A stretch of 60,610 nucleotides of DNA from Oceanobacillus caeni (GCF_019037185.1 NZ_JAHHXM010000019.1:1-60610), one strand, 5' to 3'; counted from the first letter of the stretch, positions 28,544-37,522 are shown. Notes: generated by a model not told the origin, from the sequence alone. Made by a program: numbers and translations.

Positions 28544-29497
28544 TTATGTGGTCTTACCTTTAGAGATAAACAATAAAATCTGAGTGATAATAGCAAGTAT
28601 AGGTAATTCCAATAATGGACCTATAACTAATGTTAAAGCAATTAAAGGTTGATCCGGAAATGCTGTCATAGCAATTGCTAAAGCTATAGGTGAATTTCTA
28701 GCTAAAGTGGTCATATTCAAACTGACTTTATCAGATTGCGAGAATTTCAGAAGCTGCCCAATTTTCCGGCCAACGATAAAGTTTATTACAAAATATAGAA
28801 GAATAGGGATTGTTAACTTCCACAATAAATTTAGGTTATCAAGTAGTAATTGTCCTTGAGAAGCAAACATTGCAACGATTGCAAGGCTTAGAGAAATAAT
28901 TGGTAGCGCACTTAATTTCGATAATAGATTTTTAGCGAACTGTTGTTTACTTTTCAATAATGCTTTTGTTAAGACTGATAAAGCTAATGGGATGAATAAT
29001 ACAATCAGTATACTTTCAACCAAAAAGGAAAGTTCAATAAATCCTGTAGTTCCACCGAAAATTAGAAGATAAACGGGTAGTAAGAAAACCTGTAATAGTA
29101 AATTTAAAGGCAAAATAGCAGTTGATAAAGCAACATTTCCCTTTGCTAAACCTGTAAAGATTATGTACCAATCAGTACAAGGAGTAACCATTAACATGAT
29201 AAAACCAATATATAATGCAGGGTTATCACCTAAAAATAGTAAAGCTAATAGCCACGCTAAAAGAGGTGTCCAGAGAAAATTCATGATGACTGTAGTAGAT
29301 GTGAACTTTAAGTTTTTAAAAGACTTTCTTATTTCTTCAAAAGGAATTTGTAAGAAGGTAATATAAAGCATTGATATTAATAACGGTACAATAAAACTCT
29401 CTGCACTCGTTCTTATTGGTTCTAATTGTCCTAGACTTATGCCTATGATTACTGCTAAGAAAATAATAAATGTATACATCTTTTCGAATAAACCCAT
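28544..29497 (-). CDS. ACR3-like arsenite permease (bile acid/sodium symporter superfamily)
   Basis: 317 residues, about ten helices. The motif MVTPCTDWYIIFTGLAKGN carries the conserved cysteine of ACR3 arsenite exporters, and LARNSPIALAIAMTAFPDQP is the second discontinuous-helix region of the fold. It is shorter and more divergent than typical ACR3 proteins of about 350 residues, so the substrate is less sure. The ribosome site GGGGTG is nine bases upstream. It is divergent from arsR-arsB-arsC, which supports arsenite export. Confidence 0.72.
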   Translation of the reverse strand: MGLFEKMYTFIIFLAVIIGISLGQLEPIRTSAESFIVPLLISMLYITFLQIPFEEIRKSFKNLKFTSTTVIMNFLWTPLLAWLLALLFLGDNPALYIGFIMLMVTPCTDWYIIFTGLAKGNVALSTAILPLNLLLQVFLLPVYLLIFGGTTGFIELSFLVESILIVLFIPLALSVLTKALLKSKQQFAKNLLSKLSALPIISLSLAIVAMFASQGQLLLDNLNLLWKLTIPILLYFVINFIVGRKIGQLLKFSQSDKVSLNMTTLARNSPIALAIAMTAFPDQPLIALTLVIGPLLELPILAIITQILLFISKGKTT

Positions 29498-29742
29498 TTC
29501 ATAATCACCCCAACGACAAGATAACTGTTATTCACGCCATTTTACCACAGAGTAACGACTTTAAGTTTTTTAGTAACTGAGAAATATTATTGGTTTGTAA
29601 CTTTAATACATAAAGTAAAATAGACATCAATAATTATACATGCATTATTGCTAAACGTGCTTTATGTATTATTGATACAGGTTGTTGAATAAAACATTAT
29701 TTTAAATGTCACATTTTAATGAAATATTTTATTGTATATATA

Positions 29743-29760
29743 AGCAAATAGTTATATGCT
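29743..29760. promoter_or_regulatory. Candidate ArsR operator
   Basis: Imperfect dyad AGCAAATAGTTATATGCT about 35 bases upstream of arsR, in the region shared with the divergent permease. The typical ArsR-family site is an AT-rich dyad of this kind; assignment is by position and symmetry only. Confidence 0.45.
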
Positions 29761-29793
29761 AATGTTGTAATGAAATTATAAGGAGGAGATGAT

Positions 29794-30138
29794 GTGCTGC
29801 AAACAACCATTGAAATGGAAAAGGCTGCAGTTATTTTAAAATTATTGGGTGATAAAACAAGATTAACGATTATGAAATTAATTGATAATCAAGCTTGTTG
29901 TGTCTGTGAATTTGTTGAAATATTTCAAGTCAGTCAGCCATCGATTAGTCAGCATTTACGTAAGTTGAAAGACTTAGGATTGGTTAAGGAAGAAAGAAAA
30001 GGGCAATGGATATTTTACTCCGTAGATAAGGAAAATGAATATTATTCATTTATTAAACCTATTCTTGATCAATTACCTAATCAAGATTACAAATTAAAAG
30101 AACTTGAAGAAAATGGTACACGAATTTCTTGTTGTTAA
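29794..30138 (+). CDS. arsR: Arsenic-responsive repressor ArsR
   Basis: A 114-residue winged-helix repressor released by As(III). It has the ELCxCE-like metal motif as ACCVCEFVEIF on the helix before the recognition helix, then VSQPSISQHLRKLKDLGLVKEER. An additional Cys pair ends the protein (RISCC). The start is GTG at 29794 with AGGAGGAG upstream. It is 15 bases ahead of arsB and is the first gene of arsR-arsB-arsC. Confidence 0.92.
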   Translation: MLQTTIEMEKAAVILKLLGDKTRLTIMKLIDNQACCVCEFVEIFQVSQPSISQHLRKLKDLGLVKEERKGQWIFYSVDKENEYYSFIKPILDQLPNQDYKLKELEENGTRISCC

Positions 30139-30153
30139 ATTGGAGGTATTATT

Positions 30154-31452
30154 TTGTCTACAACGCTTATACTCGCAATATTAATTTTTATTGCAACCCT
30201 AGTACTAGTAATATGGCAGCCAAAGGGCTTAAACATTGGCTGGTCCGCAATGGGTGGAGCTGTAATTGCCTTATTAGTAGGGGTAGTAGGATTCAGTGAT
30301 GTTCTTGAAGTAATTGACATCACATGGAATGCAACGCTATCCTTTGTCGCAATTATCCTTATTTCTTTAATACTAGATGAGATTGGATTATTCGAATGGG
30401 CAGCACTGCACATGGCACGGGTAGCAAAAGGTCATGGAATAAAAATGTTTGTTTACATTAGTATTTTAGGTGCAGTTGTTGCAGCATTATTTGCGAATGA
30501 CGGAGCGGCACTTATCCTAACACCGATTGTTCTTGCAATGGTGCGAAATTTGAATTTTAAAGAAAAAATGATATTCCCTTTCATTATGGCAAGTGGATTT
30601 ATTGCGGATACAACTTCATTACCATTTATTGTAAGTAACTTAGTAAATATCGTTTCTGCAGACTTCTTTGGCATTGGATTTGTTGAATATGCTTCGCGGA
30701 TGATTATTCCGAACTTATTTTCACTAATTGCAACCATTTCGGTATTACTAATCTACTTTAGAAAAAGTATCCCTAAGAATTATGATTTATCGAAACTTAG
30801 GGAACCGAAAGAAGCAATAAACGATATAAAGATGTTTCGCCTTTCTTGGTATGTTCTCGGATTATTAGTAATTGGCTATTTTAGTAGCGAATTCATAAAT
30901 TTACCAGTATCTATTATTGCTGGGGCCATAGCTATATTCTTTATCATAATGGCCAGACGTAGTGCCGCTGTTAATACGAAAAAAGTTATTAAAGGCGCTC
31001 CGTGGAATATCGTTATTTTTTCAATTGGAATGTATGTCGTCGTATATGGATTGGGAAATGCCGGGCTGACCTCTGCGCTCGCAAGTGTTCTTCAAACTGT
31101 GGCTGAACAAGGATTATTCGTTGCTACAGTTGGAATGGGTTTTATAGCTGCTTTCCTGTCATCGATTATGAATAATATGCCAACCGTAATGATTGATGCA
31201 TTAGCCATTGCTGAAACGAATACTTCTGGTGTATTAAGAGAAGCGCTTGTTTATGCTAACGTAGTTGGTTCGGATTTAGGACCAAAAATTACGCCAATTG
31301 GTTCACTAGCAACCTTAGTGTGGCTCCATGTACTTTCCCAAAAAGGAATTAAAATTTCATGGGGAACCTATTTTAAAACGGGGATTGTTTTAACTATCCC
31401 AATTCTATTTATTACTTTAGTAGGTCTTTATCTAACACTTATATTATTTTAA
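30154..31452 (+). CDS. arsB: Arsenite efflux permease ArsB
   Basis: Exports As(III) or Sb(III) using the proton gradient. 432 residues, about twelve helices, from the ArsB/NhaD family: [92 protein letters not shown]. These are the classic ArsB segments. Translation starts at TTG with TGGAGG upstream. It lies between arsR and arsC. The island thus carries two unrelated arsenite pumps, ArsB and the ACR3-like permease. Confidence 0.94.
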   Translation: MSTTLILAILIFIATLVLVIWQPKGLNIGWSAMGGAVIALLVGVVGFSDVLEVIDITWNATLSFVAIILISLILDEIGLFEWAALHMARVAKGHGIKMFVYISILGAVVAALFANDGAALILTPIVLAMVRNLNFKEKMIFPFIMASGFIADTTSLPFIVSNLVNIVSADFFGIGFVEYASRMIIPNLFSLIATISVLLIYFRKSIPKNYDLSKLREPKEAINDIKMFRLSWYVLGLLVIGYFSSEFINLPVSIIAGAIAIFFIIMARRSAAVNTKKVIKGAPWNIVIFSIGMYVVVYGLGNAGLTSALASVLQTVAEQGLFVATVGMGFIAAFLSSIMNNMPTVMIDALAIAETNTSGVLREALVYANVVGSDLGPKITPIGSLATLVWLHVLSQKGIKISWGTYFKTGIVLTIPILFITLVGLYLTLILF

Positions 31453-31467
31453 AAAGGAGAATGAAAT

Positions 31468-31887
31468 ATGGCTAAAAAATCAATATATTTCTTATGTACA
31501 GGGAACTCATGCAGAAGCCAAATGGCTGAAGGCTGGGCAAAAAAGTACCTTGGAGATGATTGGGAAGTTAGAAGTGCAGGGATTGAAGCGCATGGGTTAA
31601 ATCCCAATGCGATAAAAGCCATGAATGAAGTTGGACTTGACATTTCTAACCAAAGATCAGAAACAATTGATGTAGAGTTTCTGAATAAGGCAACATTGGC
31701 GGTAACGTTATGTGGAGATGCCAAAGACCGCTGTCCAGTAACACCGCCTCATGTTAAAAGGGAACATTGGGGATTTGATGACCCAGCCAAGGCTGAAGGT
31801 ACGGAAGAAGAAGTTTGGAAAGTGTTTCAGCGAGTTCGTGATGAAATAGGAGAACGGATTAAACGATTTGCAGAAACAGGAGAATAA
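31468..31887 (+). CDS. arsC: Thioredoxin-coupled arsenate reductase ArsC
   Basis: Reduces arsenate to arsenite for export. 139 residues with the low-molecular-weight phosphatase fold: P-loop [14 protein letters not shown] (nucleophile Cys10, Cys15), and the redox pair Cys82/Cys89 in [13 protein letters not shown], which identify the thioredoxin-dependent type of B. subtilis and pI258. An AAAGGAG site precedes the ATG. Last gene of the ars operon. Confidence 0.96.
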   Translation: MAKKSIYFLCTGNSCRSQMAEGWAKKYLGDDWEVRSAGIEAHGLNPNAIKAMNEVGLDISNQRSETIDVEFLNKATLAVTLCGDAKDRCPVTPPHVKREHWGFDDPAKAEGTEEEVWKVFQRVRDEIGERIKRFAETGE

Positions 31888-31892
31888 GAAAT

Positions 31893-31925
31893 AGTAGGAG
31901 GGAATAAAACCTTCCTACTTTTCTT
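31893..31925 (+). terminator. Terminator of the ars operon
   Basis: AGTAGGAGG/CCTTCCTACT stem followed by a T-rich tract. Confidence 0.8.
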
Positions 31926-32082
31926 ATTCTATCTTAATGAAATTAAGGAACCTATAACTGTTTCTAACAATCAATGCATACTATTGCATATTAATATAAA
32001 AATAAGGGCTATCACCAAAAACAGTAATTGAACCTAATCTCAATGAGATGTATAATAATATTAGAAAATAAGCATAATAAAA

Positions 32083-32217
32083 ACCGAGAATGTTGTGAGC
32101 ATTTTCGGTCAGCATGATAAAGAGTTCAGGTGGGATTTCCTCTGGACAAAGAAAATGTAATATGCTTTGTACAGTTGCGAACCCTTACCCTTATTTTGAT
32201 TCTAGCAGATCAAAGGT
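32083..32217 (+). repeat. 135-bp intergenic element, copy B
   Basis: Same length and orientation as 12144-12278. It opens with a better hairpin (ACCGAGAATG/CATTTTCGGT), then CAGCATGATAA, GCGAACCCTTACCC and TTATTTTGATTCTAGCAGAT, ending CAAAGG. It lies between the ars terminator and the second recombinase. The rest of 31926-32305 shows no gene. Confidence 0.75.
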
Positions 32218-32224
32218 TAAAATT

Positions 32225-32263
32225 AGCAGTCTATTCGTTTGAAAATAGACTGCTATATTTTTT
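32225..32263. terminator. Terminator-like hairpin near recombinase 2
   Basis: Eleven-base arms AGCAGTCTATT/AATAGACTGCT followed by TATATTTTTTG on the plus strand. Confidence 0.7.
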
Positions 32264-32305
32264 GTTCCAGACAAAGAATTATGCACTGTAATATAACACA
32301 AGTGA

Positions 32306-33841
32306 TTAAATAAGTTCATGACTAATCTCCTCAAATAACTCTTGATCAAACTCGTAAACTATATTCTTGATCGTTCGATCTTTAGGCTTTTCTCCAGTAT
32401 TTACTTGAATTTCTTTGATAAGAAACCGGAGTAATTCTTTTCTATCATAGTCATCTAATAGGTTATAAAATGAATTAAAATCATTAGCAATACGCTTAAT
32501 TACCGGTAATAAGTCATTGTTATTCTTTAACTCTACCTGCCTTGTTAGTAGTGTTATGAACTCCTTTTGTTCACTTTCTTGATTCTGAACCCTTTTCATT
32601 TCTTCACTAAGTGTATCTATGTCGATTATTCTTTTCGTATAAAGTTGCAAGAGATCCTGCTTCTCTCTTTTTAATTCAGTTAAATTTTTTTCTAGTAATT
32701 TAAGTTCCTCTTCAATTGGTTCAAGTTCACTTTTTAGATTATCAATAACAACTCTTTGTAATGGTACAGAGAGGTTTAAATCATTTAGGTAATTCATAAC
32801 CTGTGATAAGACCTCTTGTTCTGCATACTCCTTTTTTACAAGGTTCGACTTACATGCTTTAGAACCACTGTTTTTAAAACGGCCACACACGTAATATTTG
32901 TACTTTTTGTTTGCATTCCCTTGTACCATTGCGCCTCCACAAGTAGGACACTTTAATATACCCGATAATGGAAAGGAGCCGTTGTGTATTTTTTCTTGGG
33001 TATAACTACGTAGTGATAAGAGTTTTTGGGTTCTTTCCCAAAGCTCTTCACTGATAATAGGATAATGGTTACCTTTTTTATATTTACCTTTCCATTTAAC
33101 ATAACCATTGTAGATTTTATTATTGAGAATAGTTCTGACTGCGGTAATTGACCAATGATTATCTTTTTTGGTTTTAATACCTTGCATATTTAAATTAGTA
33201 GCTATTTTTCGATAACCCCACATTTTATTGGAGTAACAATCAAAAATGTATTTAACTACTCTTGCTTCATCTTTGTCAATTACTAATTTCTTATTTATTA
33301 AATTGTAGCCAAATACTCTTCCACCGTTGAAGTCACCATTTTCAAATGTCTTCTCCATACCTAATGATGTACGAAAGGCGATTAGATCTTTTTCGACTTC
33401 TGCTATAATACCTAATATCTGATAGATTAGTTTTGAATTAGGGTCGTTTGTGTCGATATTATCAGCGATAGAAATTAAGTTCTTGTTAGCTTTCTTTAGA
33501 CGATTAAAGATATATTGGGAATCTAAAGAATTACGTGATATGCGATCTTGTTTAAATACGATGATGGAATCAATATTATTCTCCTCTTGGAAAACATCAT
33601 AAAACATTTTTTTAAACTCAGATCTATTTGAAAAGCTTTCCCCGGAAGCAGGTTCCTCTACAAATATTTTTACAAGAATAATATTATTTTCCCTACAATA
33701 CTTTTCTATTGCCTCAATTTGTTGTTCAATAGAAGTGTTATCTAATTGTTTATTTGTGCTAACACGAACGTATGCATAAGCTCTAACATATTTTACTGGC
33801 ATATTAACTTGTATACCTGACATTTCAATATTTGCTGTCAT
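32306..33841 (-). CDS. Second large serine recombinase
   Basis: 511 residues: catalytic Ser28 in YAYVRVSTNKQ, KQDRISRNSLDSQ, a recombinase domain (FGYNLINKKLVIDKDEARVV to YPIISEELWERTQ), a zinc ribbon (LKCPTCGGAM ... YYVCGRFKNSGSKAC) and a coiled-coil C-terminus. It is clearly different in sequence from the recombinase at rlmH, so it probably belongs to a separate element that forms a tandem or nested island. Its start overlaps the stop of a 58-residue gene by ATGA, and GGAGGGGGG lies just upstream. Confidence 0.92.
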   Translation of the reverse strand: MTANIEMSGIQVNMPVKYVRAYAYVRVSTNKQLDNTSIEQQIEAIEKYCRENNIILVKIFVEEPASGESFSNRSEFKKMFYDVFQEENNIDSIIVFKQDRISRNSLDSQYIFNRLKKANKNLISIADNIDTNDPNSKLIYQILGIIAEVEKDLIAFRTSLGMEKTFENGDFNGGRVFGYNLINKKLVIDKDEARVVKYIFDCYSNKMWGYRKIATNLNMQGIKTKKDNHWSITAVRTILNNKIYNGYVKWKGKYKKGNHYPIISEELWERTQKLLSLRSYTQEKIHNGSFPLSGILKCPTCGGAMVQGNANKKYKYYVCGRFKNSGSKACKSNLVKKEYAEQEVLSQVMNYLNDLNLSVPLQRVVIDNLKSELEPIEEELKLLEKNLTELKREKQDLLQLYTKRIIDIDTLSEEMKRVQNQESEQKEFITLLTRQVELKNNNDLLPVIKRIANDFNSFYNLLDDYDRKELLRFLIKEIQVNTGEKPKDRTIKNIVYEFDQELFEEISHELI

Positions 33842-34014
33842 CTTCCCCCCTCCATTTCAATAGAAAATCCCTTTCCTATAGAATCAGAGTATTTAACCAT
33901 TAGATCTGTTAGGTAATTTAGAAAGTCATAGCCTTTTATTTTTGTTAACTCTTTACTTGTTGCAAGTCTAAGTCTGTAATCTTTATCGTAATCTAATATT
34001 TCATTTTTCGTCAT
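33838..34014 (-). CDS. Small protein coupled to the second recombinase (58 aa)
   Basis: A 58-residue reading frame: MTKNEILDYDKDYRLRLATS start, then IKGYDFLNYLTDLMVKYSD and an end in EMEGGR. GGGGAGATC lies about ten bases ahead of the ATG. Its stop overlaps the recombinase start (ATGA), so the two are translated together. No family is recognised. Small proteins coupled to serine recombinases can act as directionality or accessory factors, but nothing in the sequence proves this. Confidence 0.65.
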   Translation of the reverse strand: MTKNEILDYDKDYRLRLATSKELTKIKGYDFLNYLTDLMVKYSDSIGKGFSIEMEGGR

Positions 34015-34252
34015 AGTTTAATGATCTCCCCTTATCTATTTGTGATTTTAAGACACAAATAACAGCCGGCTCGTCATTTGCTGAAACATGATAACAGCGA
34101 AAAAATGATATTTTAAGAGAGAATCAAAAATATTTTTATTTTATTTGTATATTGGAATAAAATACCCCAAATTCAATTTGAAGGTCTGGACTAGTGCTTT
34201 TTATGGCAACCACCAAATCTATAAATGACAGTATCTTTTATGAATGCAAAAA

Positions 34253-34301
34253 GAGTCTATAAAACGCATATAGTTCATAAAAACTTGCGTATTATAGACT
34301 C
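34253..34301. terminator. Long hairpin between recombinase 2 and the 143-aa gene
   Basis: Outer arms GAGTCTATA/TATAGACTC and inner ACGC/GCGT. On the minus strand it is followed by TTTTTGC, so it can end the transcript of the 143-residue gene. The rest of 34015-34476 is AT-rich; nothing else was recognised apart from the promoter side of the recombinase operon. Confidence 0.65.
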
Positions 34302-34476
34302 GTTATTTATTCTTATTGTGTGAAAGCACTCATTAGCTTAATAAAAAACATTTTCGTTATCTTTAAACCAAATCTTCGTATTTCATGGAAAAGTCCCCTA
34401 TTAGATTGACTGCTAGATTTGAGGAGGCTAGTAGATAAAGGAAACTATTCAATAAACAGTACAAAAAGTATTAATG

Positions 34477-34908
34477 TTAGTTTGGTTTACCTTTGGTTAG
34501 TAACTTTAATGCAGACTTTCTTATTTCGGGGTTTTTCCCTGCTAAAGCTAAAGCAGTTCCACCTACTCCTACCCAGACCGAAGCAACCATCCATCTTTTG
34601 AATTCAGAGTCTTTTTGATAAGATTTTTCAACCATACGCTCAATACGGTCATTAAGTTTGTCTCTAGCTTCTTCACTAAGATTTGGGTCTTTTAGTTGCT
34701 CAGAAAATATCTCTATTGCTTTATCAATTGTACTATAAACTTTTTCTTGAGATTTCGAACCTACTTCTCCCATATTGTTTATTGCTTTTATGATTTCAGG
34801 AGAATATTTTAGTAAGGTTTCAAGTTCTGTCGAGGTTAATTCGGATAGGTCATAATTGTTTTCCTTGAGTTTTATTAAGGTTTCGTCAATAATTACTTTT
34901 TCACTCAT
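34477..34908 (-). CDS. Hypothetical helical protein with C-terminal membrane segment
   Basis: 143 residues, not recognised. It is mostly charged helix (LTSTELETLLKYSPEIIKAI, SEEARDKLNDRIERMVEKSY), then one hydrophobic segment (WMVASVWVGVGGTALALAG) and a basic tail (KSALKLLTKGKPN). An AGAGGTG ribosome site precedes the ATG. It is 143 bases downstream of the pyrimidine cyclase on the same strand. It might be an extra defence component or an independent island gene. Confidence 0.6.
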   Translation of the reverse strand: MSEKVIIDETLIKLKENNYDLSELTSTELETLLKYSPEIIKAINNMGEVGSKSQEKVYSTIDKAIEIFSEQLKDPNLSEEARDKLNDRIERMVEKSYQKDSEFKRWMVASVWVGVGGTALALAGKNPEIRKSALKLLTKGKPN

Positions 34909-35051
34909 AGCAACACCTCTAAATTAGTTGTTTATGCTATTATACAACAATGGAAATTTTAAATATTGCTTTTTCAAAAGGTTCGTATACTTAACAAATT
35001 TGACTCGTTGGTTGAAAGTTATGTATCATCCTTTGTCTTTAATAGTAAAAT

Positions 35052-36044
35052 TTAATCGAACGCCTTAAAATACACATCACCACCATAAATATCATAGCCT
35101 TCTAAAAGGCTATCATCTTGCTTTTTCCACCAGCCATTTTTTATAGAATCTGCATCTGGATTTTCTCTTACAAAACCATCGTACACTTCTTTTGTCATTA
35201 ATATTGGTGATGTTTCAATAGATGAACTTTCACTTTTAGTTTTGGTATTGAGAAAAAAGGTTTGAAAATTATCGTCACTATGACGGTAAACCGGTCTATA
35301 ATCATATTGTTCTGTTCTTGTTTCTAATTCCTTTTTTAGATTCTTATTAAGAAACTGTTCAATTTCAACGTCATACCAACCCCATTCTTTTAAACGCCTG
35401 TAATAGTAACCTTCAACAATATATGGATATTGATAAGAAATTTCATTTATAATTGTTTTATTTGCCAGATCAGTTAATTTAGAAGCAATATTTGCAGGTC
35501 GTCCTAGCCAAACTAATGATTTATATGGTGTATTATCCGCACCGTTTTTTCTAATTCCAGCTTTAGAAACCAACATTTTTCCATAATCTATTCCAATTCC
35601 ACATTTAACTTCATTGTTTTTAAAATGCTTGTTAAGTATTCGGGTTGCTAATGAGTTTAGCAGAATTGCAGTATTTACAGCGTTTTTATAACAATTTTCT
35701 CTATCAAAAACAACCATTAAACGGTCACCAATAATATTTCTTACCTTGCCACCATAGAACTCGGCAGCTTTAGCCATAGAACGAACAAAAGAACTATATA
35801 ATCTTGTCAATGTTATAGGTTTATGAGATAAATTTAGTTCGGTTGATTTACGAATGTCTATATATAGGATACAAGTTTCAATACGTTTAGCTTTTTGAGA
35901 TTTGGTATCTAGGTTTGGAAAAGTTATGTCAGAATCGGTTATTGATGGAACAGTACTTGTATCTGTGATAGTAATGCTAAAGTCAGAAGATAATATATTT
36001 TTCATTTCTTCTTCTAATAATTTTTTTAAATCAAAAATATCCAT
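35052..36044 (-). CDS. pycC: Pycsar pyrimidine cyclase PycC (class III nucleotidyl cyclase)
   Basis: Predicted to make cCMP or cUMP during phage infection. 330 residues with one class III cyclase domain: metal-binding Asp63 in LYIDIRKSTELNLS and Asp107 in NIIGDRLMVVFD, then VKCGIGIDYGKMLVSKAG and LVWLGRPANIASKLTDLA. There is no membrane or sensor domain. A C-terminal extension of about 90 residues ends in GGDVYFKAF. The identification rests on the domain together with the divergent PycTM-like neighbour 64 bases away, the hallmark pairing of Pycsar. An ordinary adenylate cyclase is the alternative. The base made cannot be read with confidence. Confidence 0.82.
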   Translation of the reverse strand: MDIFDLKKLLEEEMKNILSSDFSITITDTSTVPSITDSDITFPNLDTKSQKAKRIETCILYIDIRKSTELNLSHKPITLTRLYSSFVRSMAKAAEFYGGKVRNIIGDRLMVVFDRENCYKNAVNTAILLNSLATRILNKHFKNNEVKCGIGIDYGKMLVSKAGIRKNGADNTPYKSLVWLGRPANIASKLTDLANKTIINEISYQYPYIVEGYYYRRLKEWGWYDVEIEQFLNKNLKKELETRTEQYDYRPVYRHSDDNFQTFFLNTKTKSESSSIETSPILMTKEVYDGFVRENPDADSIKNGWWKKQDDSLLEGYDIYGGDVYFKAFD

Positions 36045-36066
36045 ATTAACATTACTCCTTTAAACG

Positions 36067-36083
36067 GTATAATGATATTATAC
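36067..36083. promoter_or_regulatory. Palindrome in the pycC/pycTM divergent promoter
   Basis: GTATAAT-GAT-ATTATAC: perfect seven-base arms that supply -10-like TATAAT hexamers in both directions. The 64-base spacing means both genes are driven from overlapping promoters, and a single regulator could control both. Confidence 0.55.
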
Positions 36084-36108
36084 AAACTAATATTATAAGG
36101 TGAGAGTT

Positions 36109-36615
36109 ATGGACAAAGAGGATTTATATAAACAACTTGATAAAGTTGATGACTGGATAAATAATGCTGATACAAAGCTAGGAGTTGTGTTAGCTTTTAT
36201 AGGTGTCTTCTCAGGTTTTATAATATCAAATGATAGATTAAACCGAAATGTTGGGAATTTACTTGATAGTGGTACAAAGGTGGAACAATTTGTAGTAATC
36301 TTATTAATTTATTTAACTAGTATATCTCTATTGTTGTCAATATTTATGTGTATAAGAGGATTAATGGCTAAAACTAATAATAGCAAAAAGACATTATTGT
36401 TTTGGGGTCATGTAAAGGAGTTTAAGGACTACGAGACCTTTAAAAGGTTTAAGGAACAACAAAGTGAGGAAGAATTAAAAAGCGATATTTATAATCAAAT
36501 TCATACGAATTCAGTAATAGTTTACAATAAATTTTATCGTTTTAGATGGAGTGTTATTTTTACTCTGATTTCTTTATCAGCTTATATTTCGATATACTTC
36601 TTTTCAATCTTATAA
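36109..36615 (+). CDS. pycTM: Pycsar effector PycTM (membrane-disrupting)
   Basis: 168 residues. The N-terminus DLYKQLDKVDDWINNADTKL matches the start of PycTM-domain proteins. Two membrane helices follow at once (GVVLAFIGVFSGFIIS and FVVILLIYLTSISLLLSIFM), then a soluble linker of about 60 residues and a third helix near the C-terminus (WSVIFTLISLSAYISIYFFS). PycTM effectors bind the cyclic pyrimidine and damage the inner membrane, aborting infection. The ATG at 36109 has AAGGTGAG upstream; an in-frame GTG lies three codons earlier. It is divergent from pycC. Confidence 0.82.
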   Translation: MDKEDLYKQLDKVDDWINNADTKLGVVLAFIGVFSGFIISNDRLNRNVGNLLDSGTKVEQFVVILLIYLTSISLLLSIFMCIRGLMAKTNNSKKTLLFWGHVKEFKDYETFKRFKEQQSEEELKSDIYNQIHTNSVIVYNKFYRFRWSVIFTLISLSAYISIYFFSIL

Positions 36616-36650
36616 AAAATAGACCAGAGTGATACTCCTGTCTATTTCTT
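36614..36650. terminator. Bidirectional terminator after pycTM
   Basis: AAATAGAC/GTCTATTT stem with A and T runs on both sides, between convergent genes. Confidence 0.75.
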
Positions 36651-36660
36651 TAGCCTATTC

Positions 36661-36933
36661 TCACTGGATAAACTTTGGCGGCATATCAGGTAAAATGAAA
36701 ATTTCTTCTTCAGCAAAAATAAGGTAATGTTCTTTATATCCAAGATAATGGACATAAAGTGATTTTCCTTCATATAAACTATCTGTTTCGGATAGCAAAT
36801 TACAATATGAAATAAAACCCAAGCTACCATCTTTGGAATATGTATACACTGCTATTCCTTTACTAGTAAAATTACGTATTCGAACCTTAGTTGTTTGATA
36901 GATTTCAAAACCTGTACTGTCTAATAAATTCAT
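36661..36933 (-). CDS. Hypothetical protein (90 aa)
   Basis: Not recognised. A beta-rich small protein (FEIYQTTKVRIRNFTSKGIA, GKSLYVHYLGYKEHYLIF). The start at 36933 has AAGGGG eight bases upstream. First of a run of small minus-strand genes that extends to 37996. Confidence 0.5.
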   Translation of the reverse strand: MNLLDSTGFEIYQTTKVRIRNFTSKGIAVYTYSKDGSLGFISYCNLLSETDSLYEGKSLYVHYLGYKEHYLIFAEEEIFILPDMPPKFIQ

Positions 36934-36989
36934 TAAGTAAACCCCTTTTCCCAAATAACAGTAAGCTACTAACGATTAATCTACTGTTA

Positions 36990-37184
36990 TTATTTTATTG
37001 AAACGTAATCCATCTCAAATATATCTGCATAATCCAATTGACGATTCTCTCTTCCTATGATTTTCCCAATCATCTTGGTATTTAAATAATGATGATATTC
37101 ATTTGCTGCACTTAGATCTTCAAATACCTTACCGATTACAATATGATCCCTAGCATCAAAGCCAATTACGACATGACTTTTCAT
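36990..37184 (-). CDS. Hypothetical protein (64 aa)
   Basis: Not recognised. Soluble, with the sequence VVIGFDARDHIVIGKVFEDL. A strong GGAGGAAAG ribosome site precedes the ATG, which is the main support for it being a real gene. Confidence 0.5.
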   Translation of the reverse strand: MKSHVVIGFDARDHIVIGKVFEDLSAANEYHHYLNTKMIGKIIGRENRQLDYADIFEMDYVSIK

Positions 37185-37264
37185 ACTCTTTCCTCCATTT
37201 GCATGTACAATCTAGTGGGAATTACTTTTCGGGAAATAATTTATGTTATGTTATCGTTCATTTA

Positions 37265-37477
37265 TTATTTCTTAAACCATTTATCCCATAGTTCATGGAA
37301 TAAAAAGTTATATTTAATCATTACTCCATATCCTATGACTAGACTAACAATCAGACCGGGATAAATAGGCTGGTTAAAGAGAAGATTTACTATGACTGTA
37401 TATGTTGCTGCAACATTAAAGCTGATTGCCAATGCATTTATGATATAAGCAAGTTTAAAGAAATCTACGTAGTTCAC
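37265..37477 (-). CDS. Small two-helix membrane protein (70 aa)
   Basis: Not recognised. Two hydrophobic segments (LAYIINALAISFNVAATYTVIV and YPGLIVSLVIGYGVMI) and a basic C-terminus (WDKWFKK). Start is a GTG with a weak ribosome site. Confidence 0.4.
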   Translation of the reverse strand: MNYVDFFKLAYIINALAISFNVAATYTVIVNLLFNQPIYPGLIVSLVIGYGVMIKYNFLFHELWDKWFKK

Positions 37478-37522
37478 CCTACTTTGATTAGTCTTATAAA
37501 TGCTTTTAGTTATTTAAACCTT

